Counted from the stretch's first letter, positions 10,413-23,840 are shown. The stretch is DNA of 64,000 bases from Sequoia sempervirens (GCA_007258455.2 VDFB02344251.1:33171-97170); one strand, 5' to 3'. Numbers and translations: made by a program. Notes: generated by a model not told the origin, from the sequence alone.

Positions 10413-11990
10413 ACTTAGGTTTATTTTGATGGAATCTAGACTTACAATGGGTACCAATGTCTTTAGCATGAGGTGCATAACCAAGGCCATGACAATATGT
10501 ATTTTATTGGATATAAAAGGGTTCTAGGATACCTTGTTCATGAAGGCATAATCCTTTGCCTTTGTAGTTCATACTTTGATACATTCATTTGCCAATGAGA
10601 TATGTATTATTTATGAAACAAGATACAAGTCTGTCATGAGGTGGATGTGATATGGAAGGAATAACAAGATCTTGGAGTAAACCACCTTGGATAAAAGTAA
10701 GGGAACCCATTTGATAGGTAAAGGGCTCATGGATAGCTTGAATAGGGGTGATAGAATCTTGTGGAGGATTGTGATCATGAGGGGAATCGGGATGGGTGAT
10801 AGGATTTTGACATGGGGATGATGAGGTACTTTGATCTTGATTTGGAAAAGGATCACGAAGTGTAGGAGATGGAGTAGCTTTCTCTTTATTAGGTATGGAA
10901 TCATCATGGAGTGGTATGAAAGGAATATCTTGATCATGAGAAGGATGAATATCATCATGGAATGAAAGGGAATCTTTAAATGGAGGTATATCTTGATCTT
11001 GATAAGGAAGGGAATCCTGATATTTTGTGGAAAGCATATCTTGATCACCAGATGGTGGGACATAATTGGATATGGTGGAAGAACTATCATGCTCTTTGGA
11101 TGCAATGTAATCATGAGATGGTATGGATTCATTAGATGAGGTGGAAGGACTTGGAAGGATAATTTTATCTTGAGATGGAAGGAGATCATCTTGGATGAAA
11201 CAAAAAGAGATAAGGGGATCATCATGAGGTTCTTAAGAGATGGGATCTTGGTCAAAGATTGGAGAGCATTGGAGATTTTTGGTATCATTGGATGGAGTGG
11301 AAATAATACTTTGATCTTGATGTGTAGGGGAGTCCATGCTAGCTTGCTTTGAACTAAGAGATTGACATGAATCATTGGATGTAGATGGTATGATGGGAGA
11401 GGATGGTTGGATATATTTGTTAACTTGGGTGAAAGACTCATGAGGTTTATTTTGACTTATGGGGGATGAAGATAGATGCATGAAATGGTAGGATTGCACA
11501 ATATTATTTGTGTTTGAGGAATTAGATTTCTTTGCACATAACTCTTCAAAAATTTCATCAACAAGGGTCTTGGAGGATGGGGATGATGTATTCCATGCTA
11601 GTAGTCTTTGGTTGATGGATTAGAGCTTGTGAAGTTGGATGGTGATGTTGGTGTAGGACTAGTATGCTTTGAGATAGGAATTTTATTAGATGGTGATGGA
11701 GGACTAGTAGATGTAATGGTGTATGATTCCAAACTTAAGGTAGTATTTCCCTTGTCAATAGTATCATCAAGATGACCTAAGATTTCTACAAAGTTCTCAT
11801 CATCATTGGGATCTACAAAGTTCTCATCATCACTAGGAGAAAAGTTTGACCTACCTTAGAGGATATATGGTTTTGGATTATCTTCATGATTAGGCGAAGG
11901 GGATCCCTAAAGTATGACCTTGGGCTTGTGACTATGATTCTTAAGGATTAGGACCATTTTAGGAAAGTTTTGGGATGTTTTGAGGATGTT

Positions 11991-13551
11991 GTAGGATGAT
12001 TAATGAAACTTTGGGAAGGTTATGGATTGTTTAGGGATGATTATTATGATGGATGAAGCATGAGACCCAAAAGGTTATGATAGGTGATGATGTTTGGTTG
12101 TGATTGAAAATGTTTATGACAAGAATGTAGTTCAAACACAAAAGCACAATGTCTGAATGTTTTGACTTGACTTGAAGAAAAGTACAACCTATGGCTGGTC
12201 AGGACAATATTTGCTAGGTTCCCACTTGGATTTCTCCAACTGTGCCTATTCAGAGCAGATGACATAGGAACTTGGTAGCACTGGATCCCCTCCATGACAC
12301 TCACTTCTTTGGCATACCAAGTTCCAAATTCCCTAATACCACAAGGATCTCAAGAAATTTGTCATCTCTACAGTGAACCACAAAAGTGTAGGATGGCTTC
12401 AGAGGTCTAACCTCTCGCACTAGAAAATGGAAGGATTTTGGCTACTAAAATAGTGGTTCTTAGTGAATACTCAGGGACACGGCTGCCCGCAAGCATCCAA
12501 AAAGCAACTTAAGGCTTTAATCACTCTACTAGGGGCTCTTATACATTTTACGGTAGGTACCCTATTTCAAGTGACACTACATGACAAGGGAAAAGACCGC
12601 TATGAGGACTTGACAGTTTAGTCTTATCCTTTTATATACAGGCCCGAGCAAAAAGTCAATTGGAGTCATTCCCTCTTTTGAGGCAAACCCCTCTAAGGGA
12701 TTAACACAAAAAAATATGGGTCTGAATTTCTGATCACCGAGTTTGCACAAGGTGAGAGCATAATACCTACCATCTTACAAGCACAAAAAATAGAAGTTTG
12801 TTAACCCTCTAGTTAAATCTATGTGAAAAAAGACAATTTTTCTTTTTAAGCACCAATTGAAGTGTTTTCTACACTAAAAGATAGTCGGTTTGAAAAATAA
12901 AGTCTTCGAGAAACATCCTACACCAAATGTCATTAGTAGTTTCAAGCTTCCATTCTTTGTCAAGCATGTGTTTATGTTTTTACTTTTCAAGTCTCTAGCA
13001 TGCGAACTTGCAAGAGAAACCAACTTAACCAAATTAACCCTAAAATTAAAATGAAACTAAACATAAAAAGAAATTAATCTAAAAAATAATAAGAAAAATT
13101 AATCTAATCTTAAATTAAATTTAATAAATCTAAATTAAAAAGCTAACTATAAGGTAAATTAAAAGTCTAAATTAAAATTTAAATCTAAAAATCCCAATCT
13201 AAATTAAGGTTAAAATATAATTTAAATCTAATTTAAAGTTAATCTAATTTAAATCTAAGTTAATTCTAAATTAAGGTTAATTCTAATTTAAATATAAATT
13301 GAATCTATATCTAAACTAAAGTTAATTTAAATCTAAATTAAATCTAGGTTAATGCTAAATTGAATCTAAATTAAAACCTAAACTAAAGTTAATTTAAATC
13401 TAAATTAAATCTAATTAAAATCTAGTTTAAATCTAATTTAAATCTAAATTAACCAAAACACAAGATAACCTCAAGTGATTTATAGAAAACCATGATTGGA
13501 TGATAAGTCTAAAACGCCATGGTTTGATAACATGATACGTTCTAATAGAAT
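11991..13551. other. Element D leader region with AT-rich simple sequence
   Basis: No gene is visible. 13040-13460 is a degenerate simple sequence built from AATCTAAATTAAA-like words. 12300-12800 is unique-looking and non-coding, with a C-rich stretch at 12480-12530. In minus-strand orientation this would be the untranslated leader between the primer site and the D polyprotein. Confidence 0.4.
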
Positions 13552-13563
13552 GCTCTGATTGCA
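13552..13563 (-). other. Possible primer binding site of element D (tRNA-iMet type)
   Basis: The minus strand reads TGCAATCAGAGC, 10 of 12 matches to the common plant primer site TGGTATCAGAGC. It lies one base inside a sequence ending ...TTAGCA, as a 5' LTR end would. Confidence 0.45.
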
Positions 13564-13564
13564 G

Positions 13565-16090
13565 TGCTAAGCTTAGAATAAAATGAAATGATGGAACGTT
13601 GTATTTAGAATGAAATTCCATTTTTGCAAGAGACTCTCAAAATGGAAATGATGTGATTATTGGAATATTTAGCAATACTGCAATTATCAGACACCGACCA
13701 AAATTTGTTTGAGGAAGTTCTATCTTAGCGCTAACACCCTAAATTTAGCTCAAACATATAAAGCCGAACAGTGGAAAGATTGTAAAACATTATTTAAAAG
13801 CTATACATTTGTTTTGCCTTGCAACACAAAAAATTTCAAACAAAATGTACGATGGCTGTGCAAAACAAAACTTTCAAGCCTTTCAAGCCTTTTAAGACTT
13901 TCAATGCAATACATTATCTAAATTTGTTTCGACTTGCAAAGAAAAATGTACGGCGGCTATGCATTATGTAGAGAGATTCGGTTAGAAGGTAGCGCTATGC
14001 AAAAAGTATAGGAAATGTATAGAACTACTCTGAAAAGGTGGAGGATAGTTTAGATTTCGGAGGAGCTACCGAATCCATAAGAGAAACAAGCCATAGTTAA
14101 TGTTATCGCTTCAAAGTTTGAATCAAAACTTGCAACACACTTGTCAAGCAGTTTAATATAATAACGCCATTGGATCTTGGCCATGTGAAATGGGTTTGCA
14201 AGACTTTTGTTGAAGGTTCACATTCAATTTTTATCCAAAAATGTCAAACCCATGGGAAATTTTTCATGTAGAAATGAAAAGATAATGAACACTGGGGCTG
14301 AAACATAAATGAAACAAAACTAAAATACTGATTGCCCCACTACTTCATAATAATTTGCATGCAAAAATAAAAGATTAGTTCAAAAGCTTCTTTCAGATAG
14401 TACCAAGATTCAGATTTTGACTCAATCAAGTACAAGAAGTATTTCCTGGTAAGAAAATTTGCATGAAGCTAATCATATGAGAAACAAAATATAATGCAGC
14501 TGATTAGGCTATATTAGAAACTGATATACTTTCCTCCAAAATACATAAATGCCCTGAAATCCACAGAAATAATGCTTCTAGAGAATAGCCAGAGATAACA
14601 AATTTGAAATACCATTCTATTTAGCCCCCCTAACAAGTCGTGCAAATGAAAAGTGACAGTATTTGCAGAGAAACAATGATGTTTTAAATCATAGTCAGTA
14701 ACATGCAAACTGCTTAACAATATTTATCATGCAAAACATTATTCATCTCCCATATTAACCTGTCGGATTTATGCAAAAATGCATGATAAAAGAAATTGAT
14801 TATTTGCATGATAAATTCACATCGAGTTCACCATTTGTATCATACTCAAATTTGAAAGCTGAATAATTTAATCTATAAATTCAAATCAGAAATTCCAGCA
14901 TAACATCAATGGAGCATTTCTGAATGAAAACACATGTAAAATAAAATTAAACTATGAAAACTAAAAAAAGCATGAGGATTTAAAAGAAATCAAACTCAAT
15001 TGTTATCCTTTCCACAATATCTTGTCTTTGCTCTCAAACTTTTGTAGCAAAAGCACAAGAAGCTAATGTAGAATCAGATGTGATCAGAATGAGATTGGAG
15101 TTCGTGTGTGAAAAGTGAGGAGGAAGTATGCTTATATAGATGTCCTCGTGGGAAAGATTCAGATTTTGAGAAGAATATGGGATAAATGATTATGTGGGAT
15201 TTTATGAATATTCATAAATGCATGAATGATATTCGAGAATATGAATATTTTAATAGATTTAATGAAAATGATTGTGCAAATGAAGCTTATGAAGGTAAAT
15301 AAATGATTATGTAAATGTTTTGATGAAATTGGTTTATGATTATGAATATGCCAATGATGATAAATGTTTATGGACAAATGCTTATGCCAATGTATTAATG
15401 AAATGGGTTTAAATGGTTTAATGAAAGGAATATTTTAATGATTATGCAAATATATTTGAATGAAATGGATTAATGAACTATGCAGAGAGGTAAATAATTA
15501 TGCAAATACATTTAGTGAAAAATGCAATATTTCAATGGTTTTATGAGTATGGAGATATGATTATGCAGATGATCAAATGGAATATGTAATGGATAAAAAT
15601 GATTATGAGGACATTTTTATGCGTCTACACTCACTTTCTTTGCTTGCATGTAAATTCATATGCATACAAAACCTATCTAGTGACTTTACATTCCTTTTCC
15701 TTATTGAATCTATTTCCAATTATATTTGTTTCATGGAATTATCAAGTTCAAGAATCTTTGATTTTATTTGTTCAACTCCACTTATAGCATCATCTCTCAC
15801 TTTTTTTTCTTGCATGTAAATTCATATGCAATACTTGAAAACTAGTTCAACATTAAATTCATTTTGCCTAAATTCTTTCTCTCTCTAGATCTTTCCCTCT
15901 AAGATAGGTCCTCTATCTCTCTCTTGAGATAAGTCTTTTTAAAGTTCTTTCTCTCTATCTCTAATGCATGAGAATTTGGGTGCATAGGCTATCTTGCACA
16001 ACTAAAAATAAGTTTTTATTTAATTTTCATCTTTTGGTGTGTTTGCTTTGGATGGTTTTGTAGGGATGGGGGAAATTGTCACATTTTACA
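13565..16090 (-). mobile_element. Putative 5' LTR of element D
   Basis: No gene is visible in this stretch. In minus orientation it starts about 16083-16090 (TGTAAAATGTGACAATTTCC), has a good TATA box (CTATATAAGC near 15140) followed by a leader-like segment, and ends ...TTAGCA next to the possible primer site. The partner LTR would lie left of position 1, so the identity cannot be confirmed by an LTR pair. The 16090 boundary is uncertain. Confidence 0.35.
15134..15143 (-). promoter_or_regulatory. TATA box of the putative D LTR
   Basis: The minus strand reads ATCTATATAAGCATAC. It is followed about 30 bases on by CT-rich, leader-like sequence. Typical of an LTR promoter. Confidence 0.4.
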
Positions 16091-16719
16091 CCTTCTGCAA
16101 TTTCAACATGGTGTTTAATTGTAAAAATCAAAATATTATTGAATTTGAATTTGAAAGAAATGTGTATTTAAATACAATTTTTATAAATTTGGTGTGAATT
16201 CAAATTGCATATGGGAAACAAATTCCCATGCCTAGGTTGGAAGAATAATATTTCTATTGCTTTGTAACTCCCACGAACAAAAATAAAGAATTGGAATAAA
16301 TGATTGCCAGTGAAGCTTGGCACCTGAGAGTGGAGGTGCAAGAATAAGATAGTGGATTCCAATTTAGGAAAATATTTAAAATTTTCCAAGGAAAACAATT
16401 AAGGGGAAAAATGTATAAATCCCACACTCAGAATATAAAGGAGAAAAGTTGACTAGTATGGTTGAGGAAGATGGTCAAAAACTGTAACTGAGAGGACCAA
16501 TCTTAGAAAAGAAGAAATAACTTTCTCATATGGTAACAAAATTTAAAAATTCAAAGTGTGTCGAAAAGATGGAAAGAAGATGCACAAAACCCAAAAATTG
16601 TTTGAAAAGATTCGTATGAATGAGGGAGTAGTGATAAGAAGAAAGTGACAAGTTTGTGGAGTTATGATTTTTGGTGATTTCCAGAGCTCCGCATGTGGGA
16701 GTTTACATATGGGCTTGAA
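16091..16719 (+). mobile_element. Element E 5' LTR, left part
   Basis: Non-coding DNA left of element B. It has a plus-strand TATA (TGTATAAATCCC, about 16411-16422). Its continuation after B (40110-40324) contains an AATAAA signal and ends ATCA two bases before TGGTATTAGAGT, a 10/12 match to the tRNA-iMet primer site. This fits a plus-strand LTR of about 0.85 kb that was split by B. The exact start is not defined. Confidence 0.4.
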
Positions 16720-16724
16720 TCTTG
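16720..16724. repeat. Target site duplication of element B (left)
   Basis: TCTTG here and TCTTT at 40105-40109 flank element B, 4 of 5 identical. Confidence 0.7.
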
Positions 16725-18100
16725 TGATGGATAGGGGTTGTTGCTGTCACAATTCCCTAATCATTTAATCTTTATTTTTCAACCCAGAGGTGTCTAAAGC
16801 TATCTACATCAAGAGTTGGACCAATTTTGGGGGGGTTTTGTTGTAGTTCGGCCTTGTTAGGAGCGGTTCAAAGTTGTTCCTTCCTTATCGGAAGTGGATC
16901 TATGCTACTCTATGCTATTCTTCTAACTTGCTTCTTACTTAACTTATTCTAAAGCTCTAAACTTGAATTACTTCAAAATAAAAAATGTGCAGAGATGGGT
17001 CATATTCAAAGCTAAATCAGATCATGAGAATGGAGGATTAACTTAATCTAATTTGTAGGAAAAAGAGAATCTAACATTTACTCAAATTCAAGATCTAACT
17101 AATTGATAGATTTTAAATATAATTTAAAAGAAAACTACTTCAATCCTCATTCGTCCAATCTAACGAGTAATAATTCTTGCTTTGCTCATATTCCATTAAG
17201 AGCATAATAATTTATCAATGCTGAATTAACTATCTTATTTGCAATCTAATTAACTAGAAAGTGAATTGAAAGGGCTCTATTTAATTAACACAATAATCGA
17301 AATAACGATTTCAATGATAGATTTGAGATTTATTCTAACATTAAACTGATGAAACAATTTCAATTTAAAGCAAGAATGAAGATGAGCTATTCAACTAATA
17401 GGATCACCTCCCTTCAGAAGAGTGGTCCCTGCTCTTCCTCTGGAGGGATCTTCAAAAATATATGATCAACTTCTTTTATTCCATCAAATTCTCCCAAAGA
17501 GGGACATAATTACAAGGTTTCAACGAAGAATTGAGAAATGAAAATAAAAAACTAATACAATCTACTGCCGTACTAACTTGAGACTAGATATAAATATCCT
17601 TCTCTTATTTGAAAATAGGGGAAAGTGGGAAATTAAAATAACTCTAGTCTATTAAAGATATTCTGGAGCACATGGAAAATAATCATGGAGATCTCATGAT
17701 CATCTTCAGTTGATGCCGAATAGAACTTCAGAGCTGGAATATGTTCTTAGCTGGAGTTGTTGCTTGGTTGACAGGTAACTCAGTCAAAGATGTTGAGTTG
17801 TGAAAGGTTAGCCGCCAATCTCATTTGAATGGGAAATGGTTAGCACTTCATCTATTATATAAATGCTCTTCCATTTATGTGTTAAATACACAAAATCATG
17901 AAACAATCACACATTAAATACCATTAAATTATTCATTCATAGGGAATAAGCATTCATATAAAAGCATTTATATCCTAAGTCTTCATACATAATTAAGCTC
18001 ATATTTGAAGTATATAAAAGATAATATCATAAGTTAGCCAAACATACAGTATCAAGTGTTAATCTTGTAAAATATATGAAGTCCTTAGAAGGCATCATCA
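16725..18100 (-). repeat. 3' LTR of element B
   Basis: Direct repeat of 38737-40104, beginning TGATGGATAGGGGT and ending GGCATCATCA on the plus strand. The purine tract at its 18100 end marks it as the 3' LTR. Confidence 0.92.
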
Positions 18101-18113
18101 TCCTCCCCTCTTG
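18101..18113 (-). other. Polypurine tract of element B
   Basis: The minus strand reads GCAAGAGGGGAGGA directly before the 3' LTR, and is preceded by GAGGACATGGTTATGA, which resembles the lead-in of element A's tract. Confidence 0.78.
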
Positions 18114-18149
18114 CTCATAACCATGTCCTCATGGTTACAGATTGATGAC

Positions 18150-20821
18150 ATCATGGATTTCCTTGTTGATTGTTTCTATCCTTAAAGCCCCCTTTATATT
18201 CTCTTACTGACCTGTGTTTCTTGGCGAAGCCATTGTTCTGTTCTAGTTTCTCATACCAAGATTTCAAGACTTCAACTGGTATTTTATTTGGTGCATTAAT
18301 TTTTGGTGTGGGCATGATGATAATAGGGACCCTGAATCTCATGCCAATCCAAAATTATTATTGTTGGTGTATCAAACTGATTACATTTATTACCTTGGTC
18401 AAACTCCATTTGATGTTATTTAGGATGATGGGTTATCTTCTCTTCAGTGGATATAGAATCAAGTTAAATATATCAATGCATGCTTGGAGAGCCACTGGTG
18501 TTAAGGTTCCTTCCACATTTTGGAAGCATGCTATACTCTTCATTAAATTAGACTTATAAATAGGCACAACATCATTGAGCCTAGCCATTGATTTGAAGTT
18601 CTTAATATACTCCATTGCATCAGGTGTCTCTTCCCTCATTGGTAGACCGTACCTTTTCTGCGTGTCTCTGTATTCTCCCATTCTCTTTCTCCATTCTATT
18701 TGATTATGTAACAAAGAGACAAATGGCCCAATTTGTAGCTCCCCAAAAAAAATGTTAAGAAGTGAGTCATCTATATCACCCATGAGGAAAGCATGTTGGT
18801 AGAATTTACACATTTGATTCTAAACATTTGGATGACTATTAAAATATGATTGAAGGAAAGCATTATATTAGTCCAGAAATCCAAAGGTCTCTTCAATACC
18901 AGTTGGTTTAATTTCCATTTCAAAAACATATCCCTAAGGAACAAACCATACATCCTTGAAGGTTTTTTGGTTGCTACAAGTGCAAAGGCAATATCCATAG
19001 CTTCAGTTAGTCTGCTTTCTGCTTCATATTTTTCTTTGGTAATTTCTTCTATCTTATTCTAAAGCTGTTTATTGAGTTGTTTATACTTCATAGCAGTAAG
19101 TGAAAAGATACCTTGGCCCTGCAACCTTTTCCTTGGGTTTTTCCTCTGGTGGAGGTAAACAGAGTAACTCAGAAGATGGATATACAGTCTGCTCTGGTTT
19201 TGCTATTTCAGGGTTTGTTCACCACCTTCTTTCCATTTCTTTTAACCCTTGAATTTCACTGTATTTTTGCTCACACTTCTCAATCATCTTAGCTAGATCT
19301 TCTTTTACACTTTCCAGTTGTGTAAATAGCTGGTTTGTGTCTTGTTGCATTTGTGACCTCAATTTTCCCATTTCGATTTCATATTTTGATATCTCTTCAT
19401 CTATTTGTTTTAGTTTTGTTTCTAGTAGCATATTCTGCTCCCTATACTCTTGTATTTCTCTTTCCAATCTTGATAATTTTAGTGCAAATTGAATTTATTT
19501 TTCTTCTTTTCTCTGATTTAAATCATTATCTATTTCTTCTGGATGTTCCATGGGCTGTTTTCCTTCTTTGTGGACAAATATTTCTTCCATTTGTTCGTTA
19601 AATTGAGTTGGGGAACTAAAAACATTAGGAATTTGGACTTCAACTTCTTATTCTCCTATACAGGAGATTCTTGAGTAGCAAAAGGGCTCCCTTCATGAAT
19701 AATGGGGCTTGGAATAGATGTTTCGTTAATAGGGGAACTAGAGAATAACCCTGGGGAGTTGTTCTTTGGTGATTGAGAATCTCCTTCTTCTTTTTCAGCC
19801 CCATCCACCTTAAATTCTTCATCTTGAATTATGGGAGGAGATTTGTGAGCTTTTCTCTTCCTTCCTCTTTTTAATTTCTTTTCTTCCTTAGGTTTTTCTA
19901 ATTATTCAGCTTGTTTTCTCTTTTTCAAATTTTCCTCCTTTCTAGTTCTGTTTTTCCTTTTAGGGATTTCTTTTTTAGTTTCAGTCTCTTATGAGGTTTT
20001 TATCTCCTTTTCTTTCCTTTTCTTAGAAGGTGTTGTTTCCTCAGGGTCTTGTTTTCTAGGCATTCCTACAAATTTTTCCCTAATTTCCTTCGTGCTCTTC
20101 CCCTTCTCTATTTTCAGAGTTCTAGTTATGGGGTTTTATATTTTCCCAAAGTTTCACCCTTAGTATTCATCAAGAATTGTATCCATTTTTCTTTACCATT
20201 AGGTTTTTGCATGAAATGATGCTTAACAATTAAGTGCATTAAACTGTGATGCGTAATCCTACTTTCTTTATCTTGACACCTCATTTCCATGTCACTGATT
20301 TGTGAAAATAAGAATGCGAGTAAATTTACCCTTACCTCTAGTTTAGTTCCTCCATGGAGAATATGGATAAGTAGCTGAAGATTCGGCCCTAATACTGTAG
20401 AAAATTGACCCTCACGGGTGAAGTACTTCATCAAAAAATGGACAATTGATGACTAGGGTTCTTGAAAACTCTCTGTCGACACCCTTATTTTTACCCTTGT
20501 GAATTTTAAATATAGGCAAAGGTTCTGGGTCAACATGAAATATTTCAAGAAGCTCTTTTAAGTCATATTGACCTCTTTCACAATTTCACCCTCAACTGGA
20601 ATCCTTGATAATGAACTTATAATAGCTGTGGACACTTCAATTGCTTCTCCTCTCACAATAGTGAAGCTGAGGTGGAAATTCCTTACAAATTCCTAAATTA
20701 TGTCCCATTCATACCCTTCATATTTGAGTGTAAGGTCCAAACAGATCGCTTGTTGTAACCACCTTCTAGTTTCACTATCAATGATGGCTTCCTTTAGTTC
20801 ATCCATTGTTTTATAGCCCAT
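18150..20821 (-). pseudogene. Element B post-pol ORF (unknown function)
   Basis: A frame of about 890 codons with several stops, starting at the ATG at 20821 (MGYKTMDELKEA) and ending near 18150. In order: an N-terminal folded-looking part of about 230 residues; a very basic Lys/Arg/Glu-rich region (20050-19850) that resembles a nuclear localisation region; an acidic Ser/Pro linker; a heptad-like coiled coil (19467-19219, IQEYREQNMLLETKL type); and a C-terminal domain with MCKFYQH, LLHNQIEWRKR and YGLPMREE (18813-18440). The C-terminal domain is homologous to that of element A. The place matches the extra ORF of Athila elements, but no signal peptide or membrane segment is evident. Confidence 0.6.
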
Positions 20822-21959
20822 TTTTATTGACTGAAGACTTCACAAACTCAAGATTGGAAAAACATAGAAATGGAGATGTTATAGAAATAACAATGGGTTG
20901 CTTCTTCTTGTGAATGAAGATGAAATGATTTAAAACTGCCTCTATACTGGGACATTGAATGTCCTTTACTTGCCATTAAATTTAGTTTACATGCAGTAAT
21001 CTTCACACACTTGAAACATCTCACCAGCTAAATTGTTTAAAATTTTGTTGGTGAAAGGTGGCAAAAGTACATTTGCTGATGTTGATGTACAAATCGCTTA
21101 CTTCTAAAACCATCACCTCATAATCATTACTTGAAAACTAATGTCACCTCACAATCTAACTGCTTAATAAATTACACCTAGCTTTTAATTGAATGACATG
21201 ACCTTTTAAACAACTCTATGATAAATAATTAAATGCATTTAAACTTTCAAAAAATAAATGCACCATATAAACACTTACCCTATTGGTGTGAGGTGATATT
21301 GATTTGACTGGTGACATATCTGATGGTGGAGTTTGCTGGAACAATCTTCTCTTTTTCCAAAAAGGATCAAAATATGTTAGAGTTCCTCAGATTATATGAT
21401 GTACTCAATCACAATTAATAAATATAACATGCTGAGCTCAACCCTTGTGGGAGCCCAATTCTTCCACATGCTATAATATTAAATCATGAAAATCTAAAAT
21501 ATTAAATGAACCTATACCTGCACAGTCAACAAACTAGTTAGCAAAATAATGAAGTTGCAAGATTCCAATTATGCATGCATTTTTCTTCCTACTCCTGAAT
21601 GTCATGGATTGTATCATCCATCAACTGATCATTAATAACTTAGAGCAATCGGAAGTCTTCCTCTCAAGATCTTCTTTTAATACTGAGAACAACCGATCAA
21701 GAGTAATCAAGAGCTATCAAGAGTTGTTTAACTTGCACGTTTAATCAAAGCTTTCATCAAGGAATTGATTTCCAAGTTCATCAAGATCCATCAAGATCTC
21801 TTCAGTTTAGTAAGGAGCAATAAGAATCTATCCAAATCTGTACTTGCAAGAGACAAGAAGGTTAGGATTTTTTTTTTTGATAATTTTTTGGAAGGTAAAC
21901 CACCATTTCTAGTTTTCTATTTACCTTCTTTATTCATGGAAACTAAATAATATTAAGGA
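20822..21959. other. Spacer between B integrase and post-pol ORF
   Basis: About 1.1 kb without a recognisable gene. It could hold the signals for expression of the post-pol ORF. CAAGAGTTG/CAAGATC words recur at 21690-21810, without a clear period. Confidence 0.4.
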
Positions 21960-23220
21960 TAAGAAACTTCACCTAAAGAAGATAAATATTCCTTAGTAAA
22001 ATGTTCTATCCTTGATTGAAGTTCAATTGTAGATTCTTCTTTTGATGCTAGTTTATGATAAAGCCTAAGCTTATGTCCATTTACTAGCATTGTCCTCCTT
22101 TCTCCATCAATAGGTATTAATTGAACAACTCCATTACCAAAAAATTCCTTAATCTCATATGGTCCAAGCTATTTGGTATGCAATTTCCCTTTGAATTCTT
22201 GAAACCGTGAATCAAACAATAAAGCCCATCTCCTACAGTAAATTTTTTACTACGAATATTCTTGTCATGCCATTGTTTCCTTTGATTTTGAATGATCTCT
22301 ATTTGATGTAGGCTTCCATTCTCATTTCATCTAACCTATTCAATTGAAACACTCTACTTTTTTGTGCTTCAGTCAAATCTATACCTACTTTTAAAGCTGT
22401 TCTAAGTGTTTCAAGTTCAAATTCTATAAGAAGAATAGGCGTCTTCCCATAAACTAATTCATATGGAGAAAACCCTATGGTTGTTTTCCATGTTGTGTTG
22501 TATGCCCAAACAAATTTTTTCAATCTATCAGACCAATCACTCTTTTGAGATGAAACTATTTTTGTGAGTGTATTCTCTAGTTCTCTATTAGTCACCTCTA
22601 CTTGCCCATTTACTTGAGGATGGTATGGTGATGAATCTCTATGCTGAACCTGATATCTATGAAGAAATTTCTAAAGCATTAAAGACATAAATTGTGACCC
22701 TTGATTTGATACAAGTGTTCTAGGCGCTCCATACCCTTGTAAGATATTTTTGTATAAGAAATCTGTAACTCTTTCTTCTTTAGTAGCTGGTAATGTTTTG
22801 ACCTCTTCCCATTTAGTAACATATCAGTACATACAAGGATGTAATGATTTCCTTTTGACGATGGATCTATGTGACCAACAAAATCAATTCCCCACTTCTC
22901 AATTGGTTCCAGGGAAACTTGTGTTTGAAGTGGCATTTCTGTAGAACGTGTAGGTTTTCCCATTCTTTGAAATTGATCCCAATGTTTGATGTAGTAAGTT
23001 GCATCCCTAGTCATGTTGTTGGCCAGAAATAGCCTGCTCCTAGAATCTTATGTACTGTTCTCACTGTGGAATAGTGTCCTGCACCTAGATCATCATGGCA
23101 TGCCTTCAAGATATCATAAACATCTATTTCATGTACACACCTTCTCATGACATGATTTGGAAACATCTTAAACAACAAACCATTAATCCACTCAAACCTG
23201 GAACTTTCTCTAACTAATCT
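21960..23220 (-). pseudogene. Element B integrase
   Basis: DNA strand-transfer enzyme of element B, degenerate. The N-terminal zinc-binding part lies near 23040-23150 (HEIDVYDILKACHDD, GHYSTVRT). The catalytic core begins with EKWGIDFVGHID (about 22850-22900), carrying the first Asp. The later core reads DRLKKFVWAYNTTWKTTIG (22430-22560), and the C-terminal part ends near 21960 with GPYEIKEFF and GHKLRLYHK. Frameshifts occur near 22680 and 22290. Element A has no counterpart. Confidence 0.82.
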
Positions 23221-23223
23221 CTT

Positions 23224-23840
23224 TTACTGCTTAGATGAAAAATAAGGACATTTCCCAGTTACTAAATAATTAGCAATATCGACAAACCAAGGTGATTGAA
23301 TTGATATAGCAAATAGGTGTTCATCAGGAAATGCATCTTCAACTAGTTCGTTATTCCCTTGTAAAAATATCCAAGACAAATAGTCAGCCACAACATTATC
23401 TTTACCTAGTTTATCAACAACTGTTATATCAAATTCTTGTAATAATAATAACCATTGAATGATGCATCCTCCCACCACAACTTTATTCATTAGGTATCAA
23501 ATAGCTGCATGGTTTGAATGTACAAAAGTCTTATAACCGGTAATATAATGTCTAAATTTGTTAATAGCATACACAACTGCTCAAAATTCCTTTTTAGTAG
23601 TCGTGTAATTCTGTTTAGTTGGGTTAAGATTTTTACTTATATAATAAATGGCGTGCATTGCTCCCGATTCATCCTTTTGTCCAAGAATTTCTCCGATTGA
23701 AAAATTAGAGGCATTTGCATTTATGTGAAAAGGTTCACCCCAAATTGGCCTAGCTATGATAGGTGCAGTTGTTAAGGCTTGTTTAATATCCTCAAAGGAT
23801 TGTTGACATATTGCAGTCCAAAGAAATTTTGAATATTTCT
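23224..23840 (-). pseudogene. Element B RNase H and connection to integrase
   Basis: The part of pol that degrades RNA in RNA:DNA hybrids, with stops. Words visible: a remnant of the first catalytic region near 23700-23800, then WLLLLQEFDITVVDKLGKDN and VVADYLSW (23400-23480), the usual end of the RNase H domain in Ty3/gypsy elements. It follows RT directly. Confidence 0.75.

Larger units (their letters stand above)
9465..11990 (-). pseudogene. Element D low-complexity polyprotein with G-patch-like motif
   Basis: A long minus-strand reading frame with few stops, very rich in Pro, Ser, His, Asp and Gln (HDQDIPF- and PSPTL-like words). Near 10460-10590 a GKGL..HEQG...P...GLGYAP pattern resembles the G-patch segment found in some plant Ty3/gypsy polyproteins between protease and RT; the second G of the usual GLG is Cys. 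Two tandem-repeat blocks lie downstream. I see no gag core, protease or RT here, so the assignment to an LTR element rests on the G-patch-like part and on the primer-site and TATA signals upstream at 13.5-15.1 kb. Element A interrupts it at 9460. Confidence 0.45.

Noticed and set aside
10611..11441. Minus-strand frame of 276 codons, the longest single uninterrupted frame besides exon 2 of the kinase
   Set aside because: It overlaps the D polyprotein in another frame. Its Leu/Ile/Pro/His composition is a shift of the same low-complexity repeat DNA.
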